From Streptomyces sp. H27-H1 (GTDB lineage: Bacteria; Actinomycetota; Actinomycetes; Streptomycetales; Streptomycetaceae), in assembly GCF_026627445.1 (NCBI RefSeq), contig NZ_JAPNLJ010000032.1, positions 34,219 to 98,218 of the forward strand: a stretch of 64,000 nucleotides of DNA, written 5' to 3'. The notes beneath the pieces were generated by a model that saw only the letters and a program-made list of their open reading frames with translations, was not told the origin of the DNA and did not search any database. This document shows positions 28,154 through 36,158 of the stretch, piece by piece. Position 1 is the stretch's first letter. Each line of letters starts with the position of its first letter. Made by a program: the position numbers and the translations under genes.

Positions 28154-28554
28154 TTTTGCCGGGCGGTCTCATGTTCCTGTGCGGCTTCCTCCAGGGCGTC
28201 CATGAGGTGCTTGCTGACGCGCATGCCCGCAGCGTCGTGATGGGCGCGAACCGTTGTGGAATCCACGCTGACCAGCGACAAGTCGCTCTGTCCGGCGCGG
28301 GCGGCCTCGGCGATCAGGCCTTCCAGGAGGGCGGAGAACACGCCGGCGTTCCGCCAGACCCGGAAACGCCCGTAGACGGTGGCCCATGGGCCGAACTCGG
28401 CAGGCATCTCCCGCCACTGACCGCTGGACCGGAACCGCCAGATCACCCCCTCGAACTGCTCCCGCAGCCGCTCGGGGTACGGGCCATACCTACCGATCGG
28501 CAGGTATGGATCGATGAACTTCCACTGGGCATGGGTGAGTTGCCTGCGAGTCAC
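28081..28554 (-). CDS. IS5-family transposase, orfA part
   Basis: 157 residues; start at 28554. The N-terminus has the family opening RRQLTHAQWKFIDPYLP and the DUF4096-like RFRSSGQWREMPAEFGPWATVYGRF; the first catalytic Asp is in LVSVDSTTVRAHHDAAG. After the run AAAAAGGGG (28157-28149 on the minus strand) the frame diverges from orfB and ends in Ser/Gly/Ala-rich sequence. A single -1 slip at the AAA codon puts ribosomes into orfB to make the full transposase, the normal scheme for IS427-group elements. Confidence 0.88.
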   Translation of the reverse strand: MTRRQLTHAQWKFIDPYLPIGRYGPYPERLREQFEGVIWRFRSSGQWREMPAEFGPWATVYGRFRVWRNAGVFSALLEGLIAEAARAGQSDLSLVSVDSTTVRAHHDAAGMRVSKHLMDALEEAAQEHETARQKGADRRDRTDRPSAGASGAGTSSA

Positions 28555-28738
28555 GACCGCAGTCCTATCGAATCCACCCCACGAAGAGCACAGAACTCAA
28601 AAACTGATCACGACATCACACAGGCCCTAGAGGCGTGGGCCGCAGGCCCGGCCGGCCGGACGGCACGGGGCGCACGAGGTGGGGAGGCGTCTGCCCGACG
28701 ATGCGTGGGTACCTGGCCGGCGCACACCACAATCAGTA

Positions 28739-28795
28739 GTCAACTATCACTTCGCGGCGTACGACGTGTCAACTGGATCCGATCGTCGACTATCA
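28739..28795 (+). promoter_or_regulatory. Repeated GTC(A/G)ACTATCA upstream of TetR-type gene
   Basis: GTCAACTATCA (28739-28749) and GTCGACTATCA (28785-28795) are direct repeats 46 bases apart, with a third GTCAACT at 28768-28774 and AGTTG at 28795-28799 in opposite sense. The region (28631-28800) is less G/C-rich than its surroundings and has no gene; it looks like an operator region for the TetR protein. Confidence 0.5.
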
Positions 28796-28800
28796 GTTGT

Positions 28801-29430
28801 ATTGTCGGCAGCGCGCCGAACGACAACCCCAAACCCCTGCGCGCCGACGCCGTGCGCAACGTAGAGAAGATCGTCGGAGCGGCACGCGACGTGTACGCCG
28901 AGGTGGGGCCCGATGTACCGCTCGACGAGATCGCGCGGCGGGCCGGCGTGGGGATCGCCACGCTCTTCCGCCGGTTCCCGGACAAGGCGGCCCTGCTCCG
29001 GGCCGTGCTCGACCAGCAGTTCACCCAGGACGTGCTTCCCGCCATCGACCGCGGGCTGGCCGACGAGGATCCCCGCCACGGCCTGACCGCCGTCATCGAG
29101 GCCGCCCTGACCTCGGCGGCCGGCGAGCACCACGTACTGACTGCCGCCCGGAACGCCGGCGTCCTCACCGCGGAGACCAGTTCCCGCTTCTTCGACGCGC
29201 TCGACCCGCTGGTGACGCGGGGCCAGCAGGCCGGGGTGATCCGGGCGGACCTCGTGCCCGACGACCTGAAGCGGATCATGAGCATGCTCGTCAGCGTGCT
29301 GTGGACCATGGATCCGGCCGAGGACGGCTGGCGGCGCTACGTGACCCTGGTCATGGACGGCCTGAACCCGGCTGCGGCCAGCCCTCTGCCCCACCCCTCT
29401 CCCCCGCTCTTGCGCAGGTCGCAGGAGTGA
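28801..29430 (+). CDS. TetR-family transcriptional regulator (start codon unclear)
   Basis: The conserved protein begins near PKPLRADAVRNVEKIVGAARDV, with helix-turn-helix PLDEIARRAGVGIATLFRRFPDK and a C-terminal domain ending about residue 205. No ATG, GTG or TTG with a ribosome-binding site lies in frame where expected: 28801 is ATT, an in-frame GTG at 28705 would add ~32 unrelated residues and put the repeats inside the gene, and a GTG at 28850 would trim helix one. A TTG at 28802 is out of frame, so a small indel may have damaged the start. It was probably the divergent repressor of the MFS gene beyond the IS. Confidence 0.75.
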   Translation: MVGSAPNDNPKPLRADAVRNVEKIVGAARDVYAEVGPDVPLDEIARRAGVGIATLFRRFPDKAALLRAVLDQQFTQDVLPAIDRGLADEDPRHGLTAVIEAALTSAAGEHHVLTAARNAGVLTAETSSRFFDALDPLVTRGQQAGVIRADLVPDDLKRIMSMLVSVLWTMDPAEDGWRRYVTLVMDGLNPAAASPLPHPSPPLLRRSQE

Positions 29431-29467
29431 TCGCCTCCGGGCCGCGGCGCTGCTGAATCCTCGCGGA

Positions 29468-30382
29468 TCAGCCCTTGCGGCGCGCGGCCCAGACGGTGCG
29501 CCCGGTACGCACGGCGAGGTCCTCGCGGCGCAGGATGCTCTGGGGGCCGTCGGTGTCGAGCAGCTGGTCGAGCGCCTCGAGGTCCTCGGGCGGGAGCACC
29601 TGGACGACGCTGCGGCGAAGGCGGACCAGGCTGCCGAGGGCGTACGCGCCGACGGCCTCGCTGCGGGAGCCCTCGATGTTCACGGTGATCACGCGGTCCC
29701 CGTCGAGGGTGAATCCGGCCGCGGTGAGCTTCGGCCCCCAGTCGGCGCCGCGGTGGGGCACGTGCTCGGCGTGGTAGCTCTCGCCGGCGGTGTGGACGCG
29801 GTCCTCCAGCCCCGGGCGGCCTTCGGGTGCGTCGGCGGGCAGGAAACGAGGGAAGCCCGCCAGCTCCACGACGGCGAACAGTCCGCCGGGGGCCAGCAGT
29901 TCGTGAACACTGCGCAGGGCCCGGTCGGGGTCGGCCATGTGGTGCATCGAGGCCGAGGCCCACACGAGGTCCGGAGTGCCGAGGTCGGGCCAGTCGGTGT
30001 GGTCGAGGTCGGCCTGCACGGTGCGGACCCGGTCCTCGACACCCCGCGCGCACGCCTTCTCCCGCAGGCGCTGCAGGTGCCCCGCCGAGAAGTCGACGGC
30101 GGTGACGTGCGCGTCCGGGAACTGGTCGAGCAGGGCGAAGGTGCCGGCTCCCGTACCGCAGCCCAGGTCCACGATGTGGCGAGGGGGCTCTTGCAGGGGC
30201 AGCCACGAGGTGATGTCGGCGATGTGCTCGGCCAGGACCTCCGCGTCCAGGTCGAGGATCTCCGCCTGGCCGTCGGCCTCGTGCTGGTCAGGACCATGGG
30301 CGTGGCCGTGCTGGGCCTCACCGTACTGAGCGTGACCGTGCTGGTCGTGGCCGTGCTGGGGTGTGTGCTGTGCGTGGGTCAT
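29468..30382 (-). CDS. Class I SAM-dependent methyltransferase with His-rich N-terminus
   Basis: 304 residues from ATG 30382. The methyltransferase core has motif I IVDLGCGTGAGTFALLDQFP, the acidic end of strand 2 in VTAVDFSAGHLQRL, motif II-like TVQADLDHTDWPDLGTPDLVW, and MHHMADPDRALRSVHELLAPGGLF. The first ~35 residues carry 11 histidines (for example HTPQHGHDQHGHAQYG), an arrangement that could bind metal ions such as nickel, zinc or copper. The substrate is unknown. It ends 37 bases from the TetR gene (tail to tail) and starts 150 bases after the XRE-cupin gene on the same strand. Confidence 0.83.
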   Translation of the reverse strand: MTHAQHTPQHGHDQHGHAQYGEAQHGHAHGPDQHEADGQAEILDLDAEVLAEHIADITSWLPLQEPPRHIVDLGCGTGAGTFALLDQFPDAHVTAVDFSAGHLQRLREKACARGVEDRVRTVQADLDHTDWPDLGTPDLVWASASMHHMADPDRALRSVHELLAPGGLFAVVELAGFPRFLPADAPEGRPGLEDRVHTAGESYHAEHVPHRGADWGPKLTAAGFTLDGDRVITVNIEGSRSEAVGAYALGSLVRLRRSVVQVLPPEDLEALDQLLDTDGPQSILRREDLAVRTGRTVWAARRKG

Positions 30383-30531
30383 GGCTCCACGGTAGGGCGC
30401 CCATGCGTTTGCCGCATCGAATCTTGCCGAGTAGGCAAGAAGATGGCCCGGCACACCCCAGGATGCGCAAGACATCCACGCGGGCCCACGCGGGACACCC
30501 CGAGCGGGCCCGGAGGGACCGGGGCGCACGG

Positions 30532-31140
30532 TCAAGGAGCCGAGCCCCGAGAAGCCTCGTCGCCGCCGTCGTCGCCACCGCTGTCCCGCTGGTGGCCGCG
30601 CCGGGCGTCCCGGTCGAAGATCCCCAGGATCTCGCACGGTCCCCCCTCGGCGCCGATCGCGTGCGGCATCATCGTGGGAAACTCCGCGGCCTGGTTCGTC
30701 TCGATGCGGAAGCGTCGGTGTCCCAGCATGAGGATCGCGGTGCCGGACAGGACCACGAGCCATTCACGCCCGGGGTGCGCGCGCATCCGGGCGGGGTTGT
30801 CCGGTGGCGGATCGGTCATCCGCTGACGTACGACGGTCATGCCCGGGTCGCCCTTCACCGGCCAGCGCATCAGCCCGTGGGCGCCGTCGATGATCGGGCT
30901 GGTGACCACGTCGTCGGTCGCGGTCTCCACGAGCTGGTCCAAGGTGGTGTCCAGCGCGCGGGCGAGCGTGACGAGGCTGTCCAGCGCCAGGCGGCGCTGG
31001 CCGTTCTCGATACGACTGAGCGTGGACTGACTGAGCCGGGCACGCACGGCCAGTTCCTCCAGGGACCAGCCCTGCGCAACCCGCAGAGCACGGATCCGTT
31101 TGCGTACCAGGCTGTCCAGATCATCGTCTTCTTGCGTCAT
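30532..31140 (-). CDS. XRE-family regulator with cupin sensor domain
   Basis: 202 residues from ATG 31140; nine more codons upstream are open but unlikely. N-terminal Cro/C1 helix-turn-helix (about 10-65: IRALRVAQGWSLEELAVRARLSQSTLSRIENG) and C-terminal cupin (about 110-180: HPGREWLVVLSGTAILMLGHRRFRIETNQAAEFPTMMPHAIGA), the usual design of PuuR-like regulators. The last ~20 residues are acidic/Gly-rich. Divergent from the thioredoxin-reductase-like gene, which it probably controls. No Shine-Dalgarno sequence precedes the ATG. TTTGC-T-GCAAG (about 31159-31169) in the intergenic region is a possible half-operator. Confidence 0.86.
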   Translation of the reverse strand: MTQEDDDLDSLVRKRIRALRVAQGWSLEELAVRARLSQSTLSRIENGQRRLALDSLVTLARALDTTLDQLVETATDDVVTSPIIDGAHGLMRWPVKGDPGMTVVRQRMTDPPPDNPARMRAHPGREWLVVLSGTAILMLGHRRFRIETNQAAEFPTMMPHAIGAEGGPCEILGIFDRDARRGHQRDSGGDDGGDEASRGSAP

Positions 31141-31247
31141 GGGCAACATTCTATGCCTTTGCTGCAAGTCGAGGTTAGCGTCGTCGTATGCAGTCCGCCC
31201 CGGACCACCGGGCCGGAACTAAGAAGTCACACGGAAGGAGTCCGGCC

Positions 31248-32258
31248 ATGTCCGCGACGAATACCGCCCACGCGACCGACGCGCTGCCGGACGGGACCGT
31301 CGACGCCGTGGTGATCGGCGGCGGCGCCGCCGGTCTGAACGGTGCGCTGATGCTCGCCCGCTCCCGCCGCTCGGTCGTCGTGATCGACAGTGGCGCCCCC
31401 CGCAACGCTCCCGCCGGGGCCGTGCACGGCCTGCTCGGCCTGGACGGCACCCCGCCGGCCGAACTGTACGCGCGGGGCCGCCAGGAGGTACGCGGCTACG
31501 GCGGCCTCGTCGTCTCCGGCGAGGTCACCCGCGCCGAGCCGGCCGCTCCGTCCGCCGACGGCGACCTGCGCTTCACGGTCACCTTGGCCGACGGCCGCGC
31601 CCTGACGGCCCGCCGCCTGCTGGTGGCCACCGGCCTGCGCGACGTACTGCCCGAGGTGCCCGGACTGGCCGAGCACTGGGGCGACAGCGTGGTGCACTGC
31701 CCGTACTGCCACGGCTGGGAGGTGCGCGACGAGCCGATCGGCGTCCTCGCCACCGGCCCCGCCTCGCTCCACCACGCCCTGTTGTTCCGTCAGCTCACCG
31801 ACGACCTCGTCTACTTCGCGAACGGCAGCGAGCTGGACGACCAGACCCGCACGCGCTTCGCCGCACGCGGCATCCGCATCGCCGACACCCCGGTCGAGGA
31901 GGTCGTGGGGGACCACGAGGGCGGCATCAGCGGCGTGCGCCTGGCCGACGGCAGGATCGTCCCCCGCCGCGTCCTCGCGGTGGCGACCGTGTTGCGGGCC
32001 CGCACCGAGGGCCTGGCGGGCCTGGGCCTACCGATGGAGGACCTGCCCGGCGGCGGCCGCCGTTTCGCCTCCGGCCCGGCCGGCGCCACCGACGTGCCGG
32101 GAGTGTGGGTGGCCGGCAACGTCACCGACCCGAACGCCCAGGTCGGGGCCTCCGCCGCGGCCGGGGCACTGGCAGGCGCGATGATCAACGCCCTCCTCGC
32201 CGTCGCCGACACCGATGCGGCCGTCACCGCGAGCGAAAACGTCACCCTCACCGTCTGA
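31248..32258 (+). CDS. Thioredoxin-reductase-like FAD/NAD(P) oxidoreductase
   Basis: 336 residues from ATG 31248 (GGAAGGAG upstream); an upstream start at 31188 would add 20 residues. FAD-binding GGGAAGLNGALMLARSRRSVVVID at the N-terminus, redox-active CPYC (about Cys151/Cys154 in VVHCPYCHGWE) and C-terminal VPGVWVAGNVTDPNAQVGASAAAG typical of the class. Most thioredoxin reductases have CATC; CPYC with SVVHCPYCHGWE is found in a distinct actinobacterial group of unknown substrate and in the holomycin/gliotoxin-type dithiol oxidases. Here no such cluster is present. Divergent from the XRE-cupin regulator and followed by a decayed MFS gene, suggesting a former redox/export unit. Confidence 0.85.
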   Translation: MSATNTAHATDALPDGTVDAVVIGGGAAGLNGALMLARSRRSVVVIDSGAPRNAPAGAVHGLLGLDGTPPAELYARGRQEVRGYGGLVVSGEVTRAEPAAPSADGDLRFTVTLADGRALTARRLLVATGLRDVLPEVPGLAEHWGDSVVHCPYCHGWEVRDEPIGVLATGPASLHHALLFRQLTDDLVYFANGSELDDQTRTRFAARGIRIADTPVEEVVGDHEGGISGVRLADGRIVPRRVLAVATVLRARTEGLAGLGLPMEDLPGGGRRFASGPAGATDVPGVWVAGNVTDPNAQVGASAAAGALAGAMINALLAVADTDAAVTASENVTLTV

Positions 32259-32353
32259 CCCGTTCCAGCGCTCGAGCGCCTCTTCCCGCCCTGACCGGCA
32301 GCGCCGGACCTGCTCCGGCGCTGCCTTCGGCATGCCCCTTTCGAGAGGAACCC

Positions 32354-33077
32354 ATGGGCACGACCCAGCCCGCACGGGCCGCAGCCGCCGTAGCGAGCGC
32401 CGGGGGGCAGTCCCGACGCGCGTCAGCTGCCCACCATCCTGGTCGCCATATGCGTCGCGTTGATGGCCGTCACCGCCTCGGAGTCCGGACTGAACGTCGC
32501 ACAGCCCGACCCCGTCGTAGAGTTCGGCGCCTCGCAGGGCACCGTCCTGTGGATCATCAACATCTACACCCTCACGCTGGCCGCGCTCCTCCTCCCGCTC
32601 GGGGCGCTCGGCGACCGCCTGGGCCGCAACCCACCCTGATCGCCGGCCTGACCGTCTCCGGCGTCGCCAGCGCGCTCGCGGCTCTCGCCCCTTCGGTGGA
32701 GGTCATGCTCGCCGCACGCCTGCTCAGCGGTGTGGGCACCGCGATGATCATGCCCGTCACCTCGCCGTGATCGCCTCCACCTTCCCGAAGGAGCAGCGCG
32801 GCCGGGCCATCGGCGTGGACCGGCGTCGCGGGCCATCACCAGCTCCCTGCCGCCGGAGCGCCAGGGCGTTGCCTCCGCCCTCAACGACGTCGCCCGCGAG
32901 TTCGGCACCGCACTGGGTGTCGCCCCGCTCGGAGCGCTCCTGGCAGCAGGCCATGTGGGTGGGCGTCGCCGTCATGGGCGTCCTGTTCCTCTACGTCCTC
33001 GCCCGGGGCCCGAGGAACCGGCCCCGGCGGGCACCCCGGAGCCGGAACCGGCCACCGAGGTCCTCTCCGCGGGCTGA
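32354..33077 (+). pseudogene. Decayed MFS transporter (frameshifts and internal deletion)
   Basis: Starts normally (ATG 32354, GAGAGGAACCC upstream) with MGTTQPARAAAAVASAG, but the frame breaks near 32424. The next frame gives LPTILVAICVALMAVTASE and ALGDRLGRN (motif A), shifts near 32630 to TLIAGLTVSGVASALAALAP, shifts near 32760 to LAVIASTFPKEQRGRAIGV, then jumps to material from the last helices (SSLPPERQGVASALNDVAREFGTALG) and ends at TGA 33075. The middle helices are missing, so ~240 residues remain of a ~480-residue DHA2 exporter. It cannot make a working transporter. Confidence 0.85.
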
Positions 33078-33126
33078 CGGCCAAAGGGCCGGCGCACCTT
33101 CGGGCCGGTGAGTTCTCCCGGGGCAT

Positions 33127-33717
33127 ATGTACCGCTATGCCATCATCGGAATCATGAGTGAAGTCGAGACCCTCCCCCTGCGGCTGACCCACCTCGATGC
33201 CGTTCTCGATCTCGGCTACCGGGCGTTCGACGTGAAGGCGATGCCGTACACCTCCTGGTCGCTGTCCTCGGTGGCCGCGCACTGGGACGCTCAGCCGGAC
33301 GCCTGCTGGATCGCCCGTGACGAGGAGGGGCTGCTCGGTTTCGTCCTTGGATCGCTGTCCTATGACGAGCGCGAGGACTGGGGCTACATGGAGTGGATCG
33401 CGCTCGAGGAACGTGCCCGGGGCCGGGGAGTCGCGAGCTCCCTGGTCGAGCACTGCTGCAACGCGCTCTTCGCCGCGGGGGCGTCACGAATCATCACCGA
33501 CGTGGAGAGCGGCAACGCGGCCTCCGCCGCGATGATGCGGCGCAACGGGTTCACCGAGAAGGTCACCGTCACCCTCTTCGTCCGCCCGAACCCGCGGGAA
33601 CATGCCGGCACGGCCTCGTACTCCCCCCAGGATCCGGCCCGGTCCCGGCTGCGCCGCGCCGCCCGGGCGGGCGAAACCCGTTCCTCCTCCCCCTCGGGCA
33701 GAGGCCCGCTCACGTAG
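33127..33717 (+). CDS. GNAT-family N-acetyltransferase
   Basis: 196 residues from ATG 33127; ATG 33154 (nine residues later) is an alternative, and neither has a strong ribosome-binding site. The acetyl-CoA signature is EWIALEERARGRGVASSLVEHC (R-G-R-G-V), preceded by strands GLLGFVLGSLSYD and followed by ITDVESGNAASAAMMRRNGF. The C-terminal ~35 residues are Arg/Ser-rich and lie outside the fold. Substrate unknown. It stands alone between the MFS pseudogene and the SDR gene, both on the same strand. Confidence 0.83.
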   Translation: MYRYAIIGIMSEVETLPLRLTHLDAVLDLGYRAFDVKAMPYTSWSLSSVAAHWDAQPDACWIARDEEGLLGFVLGSLSYDEREDWGYMEWIALEERARGRGVASSLVEHCCNALFAAGASRIITDVESGNAASAAMMRRNGFTEKVTVTLFVRPNPREHAGTASYSPQDPARSRLRRAARAGETRSSSPSGRGPLT

Positions 33718-33770
33718 GTGACCGGACCCGCCCGGCCCGGCGTACCGTCGGGCCGCAGGCCCCTAGTACA

Positions 33771-33812
33771 GCGCGTGCGCGCGCCCGTACGTGCGCCTGC
33801 GCGCCTCCGCGC
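33771..33812. repeat. Alternating G/C purine-pyrimidine tract
   Basis: GCGCGTGCGCGCGC (33771-33784) followed by GTACGTGCGCCTGCGCGC gives a mostly alternating purine-pyrimidine stretch with Z-DNA-forming potential, between the GNAT and SDR genes. No gene is seen in 33718-33903. Confidence 0.6.
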
Positions 33813-33903
33813 GCCCCCGCAGGAGGGATGACCCCGCCACCGCAGCCCGACGAACATGAAATGCCGCCATTACCCGGGGCAACTCGGCCATCACGGGGGA
33901 ACC

Positions 33904-34737
33904 ATGGGACGACGCTGGCTGGTCACAGGATGCTCCTCGGGCCTCGGGCACGCACTGGCCACCGCGGCCGCCCGGGCCGGGGACGAACTGGCCGTCACCG
34001 CCCGCAAGACCGCGGACCTGGAGGATCTGGCCGCCGCCTGGCCCGGCCGCATCACCACGATCCCGCTCGAACTGCGTGACGCCGCCTCCTGCGAGGAGGC
34101 CGTCCGTACCGCGACCGAGCGCCTGGGCGGCATCGACATCCTCGTCAACAACGCCGCCGTCGGACTGTTCGGCGCCGTCGAGGAGGTCTCGGACGCCGAA
34201 CTCCGCGACCAGTTGGAGACCCTGCTCGTCGGCCCCTGGCGGCTCACCCGGCTCGTCCTGCCGCTGATGCGGGCCCAGGGGCACGGCCACATCCTCAACG
34301 TCTCCTCCGTGGTCGGCCGGACGGCCTTCCCGGGTCTGGCGGCCTACACCGCCGGAAAGCACGCCCTCGAAGGCATGAGCCAGACCCTCGCCATCGAGGC
34401 CGCGCCGCACAACATCCGCGTCACCGTCATCGAGCCCGGCATGTTCGCCACGCGCTACGGCACCTCCATGGCCGAAGCCGCCCACCGGGTCCCCGCCTAC
34501 GACGTCACCAACCGCGAGATGCTCGAAGGTGCCCGGGGCCTCGCGGACAGCCCCGAGACCGGGCGCCCGGAGGACTTCGCCGCGCGGGTCCTGGACATCG
34601 TGGCCGCCGACGGCCCGACCCCCCTGCGGATCCCCGTCGGCGACGACGCCTACGGCTACCTGGACGCGGAGGAGGAGGCGTACCGCGAGGAATACGCCGC
34701 GGCCCGCATCCTCGCGCAGGGCCCGCCCCAGGTCTGA
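33904..34737 (+). CDS. Short-chain dehydrogenase/reductase (SDR)
   Basis: 277 residues from ATG 33904 (GGGGGAACC directly upstream; 16 codons further up are open but unlikely). Classical SDR: cofactor motif TGCSSGLG (8-15), NNAAVG (NNAG-like), Ser in NVSSVVG (about 133) and Tyr-Lys in YTAGK (about 147-151). The basic Arg after strand 2 (TARKTADL) suggests NADP(H). The C-terminal part fits the group that includes retinol-dehydrogenase-like and oxidoreductases of unknown substrate. Single gene; convergent with the frameshifted deaminase-like gene. Confidence 0.87.
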   Translation: MGRRWLVTGCSSGLGHALATAAARAGDELAVTARKTADLEDLAAAWPGRITTIPLELRDAASCEEAVRTATERLGGIDILVNNAAVGLFGAVEEVSDAELRDQLETLLVGPWRLTRLVLPLMRAQGHGHILNVSSVVGRTAFPGLAAYTAGKHALEGMSQTLAIEAAPHNIRVTVIEPGMFATRYGTSMAEAAHRVPAYDVTNREMLEGARGLADSPETGRPEDFAARVLDIVAADGPTPLRIPVGDDAYGYLDAEEEAYREEYAAARILAQGPPQV

Positions 34738-34812
34738 CGGCGGGGGAACCCGGCGCGCGCCTTGGGAGTCAGGCCGCCGCGATGGCAGCGGCCTGGCCGC
34801 GGGGCAGTCGGA

Positions 34813-35795
34813 TCAGCGGGCGGCGGGGAAGACCTTCAGCCAGGTGCCGCCCGGTCGCGCGGTGGCGTCGGCGTAGCCGCACCCGCCGGCTCGAGCGGCC
34901 GCAGCCTCGTAGGAGACCTCGATCCGCACCTTGGGGAAGTCCGCGACGAAGGCGGCCACCGCCGACCGGCCGGCCTGGCTCGGCCCCCGTTCACCGACGA
35001 GCTGGACGGCGCCCCGGTCGATGGTGCGGATCCACTGCCGGAAGGACTGCGGGCGCATCTGCTGACCGGGCGCCATCTCGGTCCGGATGTGGTCCGCGAC
35101 CTGGTCCAGGACGGCGGCCACTTCGTCGATGGGCGCCGCGGTGGCGCTGGGCGCCGGGTACAGGAACGGGGCGCGGGGCTGCTGGTCGACCGCCGTGACC
35201 GTGCCCTGGAAGCGGTAGCCGTCCGGGCCGGCGACCTTGACGTCGAAGGTCGCTGTGACCGCGGCCAGGGGGCTGCCGGGATACTTCTTGACCCACAGGC
35301 CGCCCTCGCGGCCTCGGAGTCGCCGATGCCGTAACTCCCGTACAGGCCCTCGCCGGCCCCGAGGAGTTGCGCGGTGCCGCCGCTGAACAGGGCGTTGCGG
35401 TAGCGGACCTGGAGGGCGAGGGTCGGGAAGTCGCTCCGGAAGTCCTTGAACACCGACCGGCAGGAGTGGCACGGCCCCATGTCGGAGAACAGGTCGACCG
35501 TGCCCCTGCGGACGGCGCGGATCCGCGTCTTGTACTGCTCCGTGCTCCGGCAGCCCAGGTGGCGGTAGATCGCGTCGGCGAGCAGGTTCACGACCTGCCG
35601 TTCGGCGTCCTTGCGGTGCTGGATACCGCGCAGGGCGCCGGTCCAGTCCGACGGCTCGGGCAGGTCCTGGTAGTAGTTGTCCCCGCGCAGGTCCTGGTGG
35701 GAGAAGCTCTCGAACTCCCCTGCGAGATCCGCGTACCCGATGAAGGAAATCGAGTACCGCAGTCTCGCCTTGTTCTTGAACGCCGCCGTGGTCAT
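34813..35795 (-). pseudogene. Tandem deaminase-like protein, interrupted by one frameshift
   Basis: From ATG 35795 the first frame reads MTTAAFKNKARLRYS and carries a cytidine-deaminase-type zinc signature: DAE in RKDAERQVVNLLADAIYRHL and PCHSC in TVDLFSDMGPCHSCRSVF. Near 35301-35312 the frame must shift by one base; the other frame (GGLWVKKYPGSP onward) encodes a second, similar domain ending at 34813, in which the PCHSC site is replaced by GPSQAGRS and the DAE by IDE. So one gene encodes an active-looking and a degenerate copy of the same domain, about 327 residues in all. Relatives could be nucleic-acid or toxin-type deaminases. The shift may be a mutation, an assembly indel, or a real gene boundary. 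Confidence 0.6.
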
Positions 35796-35899
35796 GGCCC
35801 CCCGCTCACTCCCGGCATACGCCGCGACCCGCCCGGACGGCCGGATCCTCCTCGCCGTACCCCGCCTCCCCAGCATGGCGCGGAGCGATGACCGAAGAC

Positions 35900-35913
35900 T
35901 GAACGAATGTTCA
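35900..35913. promoter_or_regulatory. Small palindrome TGAAC-GAAT-GTTCA
   Basis: TGAAC (35900-35904) and GTTCA (35909-35913) flank GAAT, between the divergent deaminase-like gene and the 60-residue protein gene. It resembles a TetR-type operator half-site pair but is short. The rest of 35796-35975 shows no gene. Confidence 0.35.
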
Positions 35914-35975
35914 ACGCCCTGCTCTGGTGGAGTGGTCCGGGGTGACGGGGCGGCCGGGGAGGCGTTGTTCCCTCC

Positions 35976-36158
35976 ATGGAAGAGCTGCTGGACGTACTCC
36001 TCGACACCGTCACCGAGACGCGGGTGAAGCTGATCAGCCTGGACGAGGCCCGGGCTCTGATGGTTCTCCTAGGCGTCCTCGAGGAACAGGCGTCGTCGGG
36101 AGAGGTCCGTGAGGCCGCGGGTGAGATGCGCCTGCGCCTCGGGTCCCGGCTCACCTGA
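35976..36158 (+). CDS. Small helical protein (60 residues)
   Basis: Begins MEELLDVLLDTVTETRVKLI and is rich in Leu, Glu and Val with heptad-like spacing through LDEARALMVLLGVLEEQASS; it should fold as two amphipathic helices. No cysteines, no membrane span, no family recognised. The nearest ribosome-binding sequence (GGGGAGG) is 13 bases upstream, rather far. Third-position G/C is high, which supports coding. It could be a dimerising regulator or antitoxin-like protein, but no partner is evident. Confidence 0.5.
   Translation: MEELLDVLLDTVTETRVKLISLDEARALMVLLGVLEEQASSGEVREAAGEMRLRLGSRLT

Larger units (their letters stand above)
27552..28630 (-). mobile_element. IS5-family (IS427-like) insertion sequence, complete
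   Basis: Ends are perfect inverted repeats: 27552-27579 and 28603-28630 match over 28 bases (left end reads CTAGGGCCTGTGTGATGTCG). The outermost CTAG on each side is its own reverse complement and is probably the duplicated target (YTAR targets are usual for the IS427 group), leaving a 1071-bp element, 27556-28626. It contains overlapping orfA and orfB on the minus strand, joined by a -1 frameshift. Both ends and both ORFs look intact, so the element may be active. It sits between an MFS gene and its presumed regulator. Confidence 0.93.
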
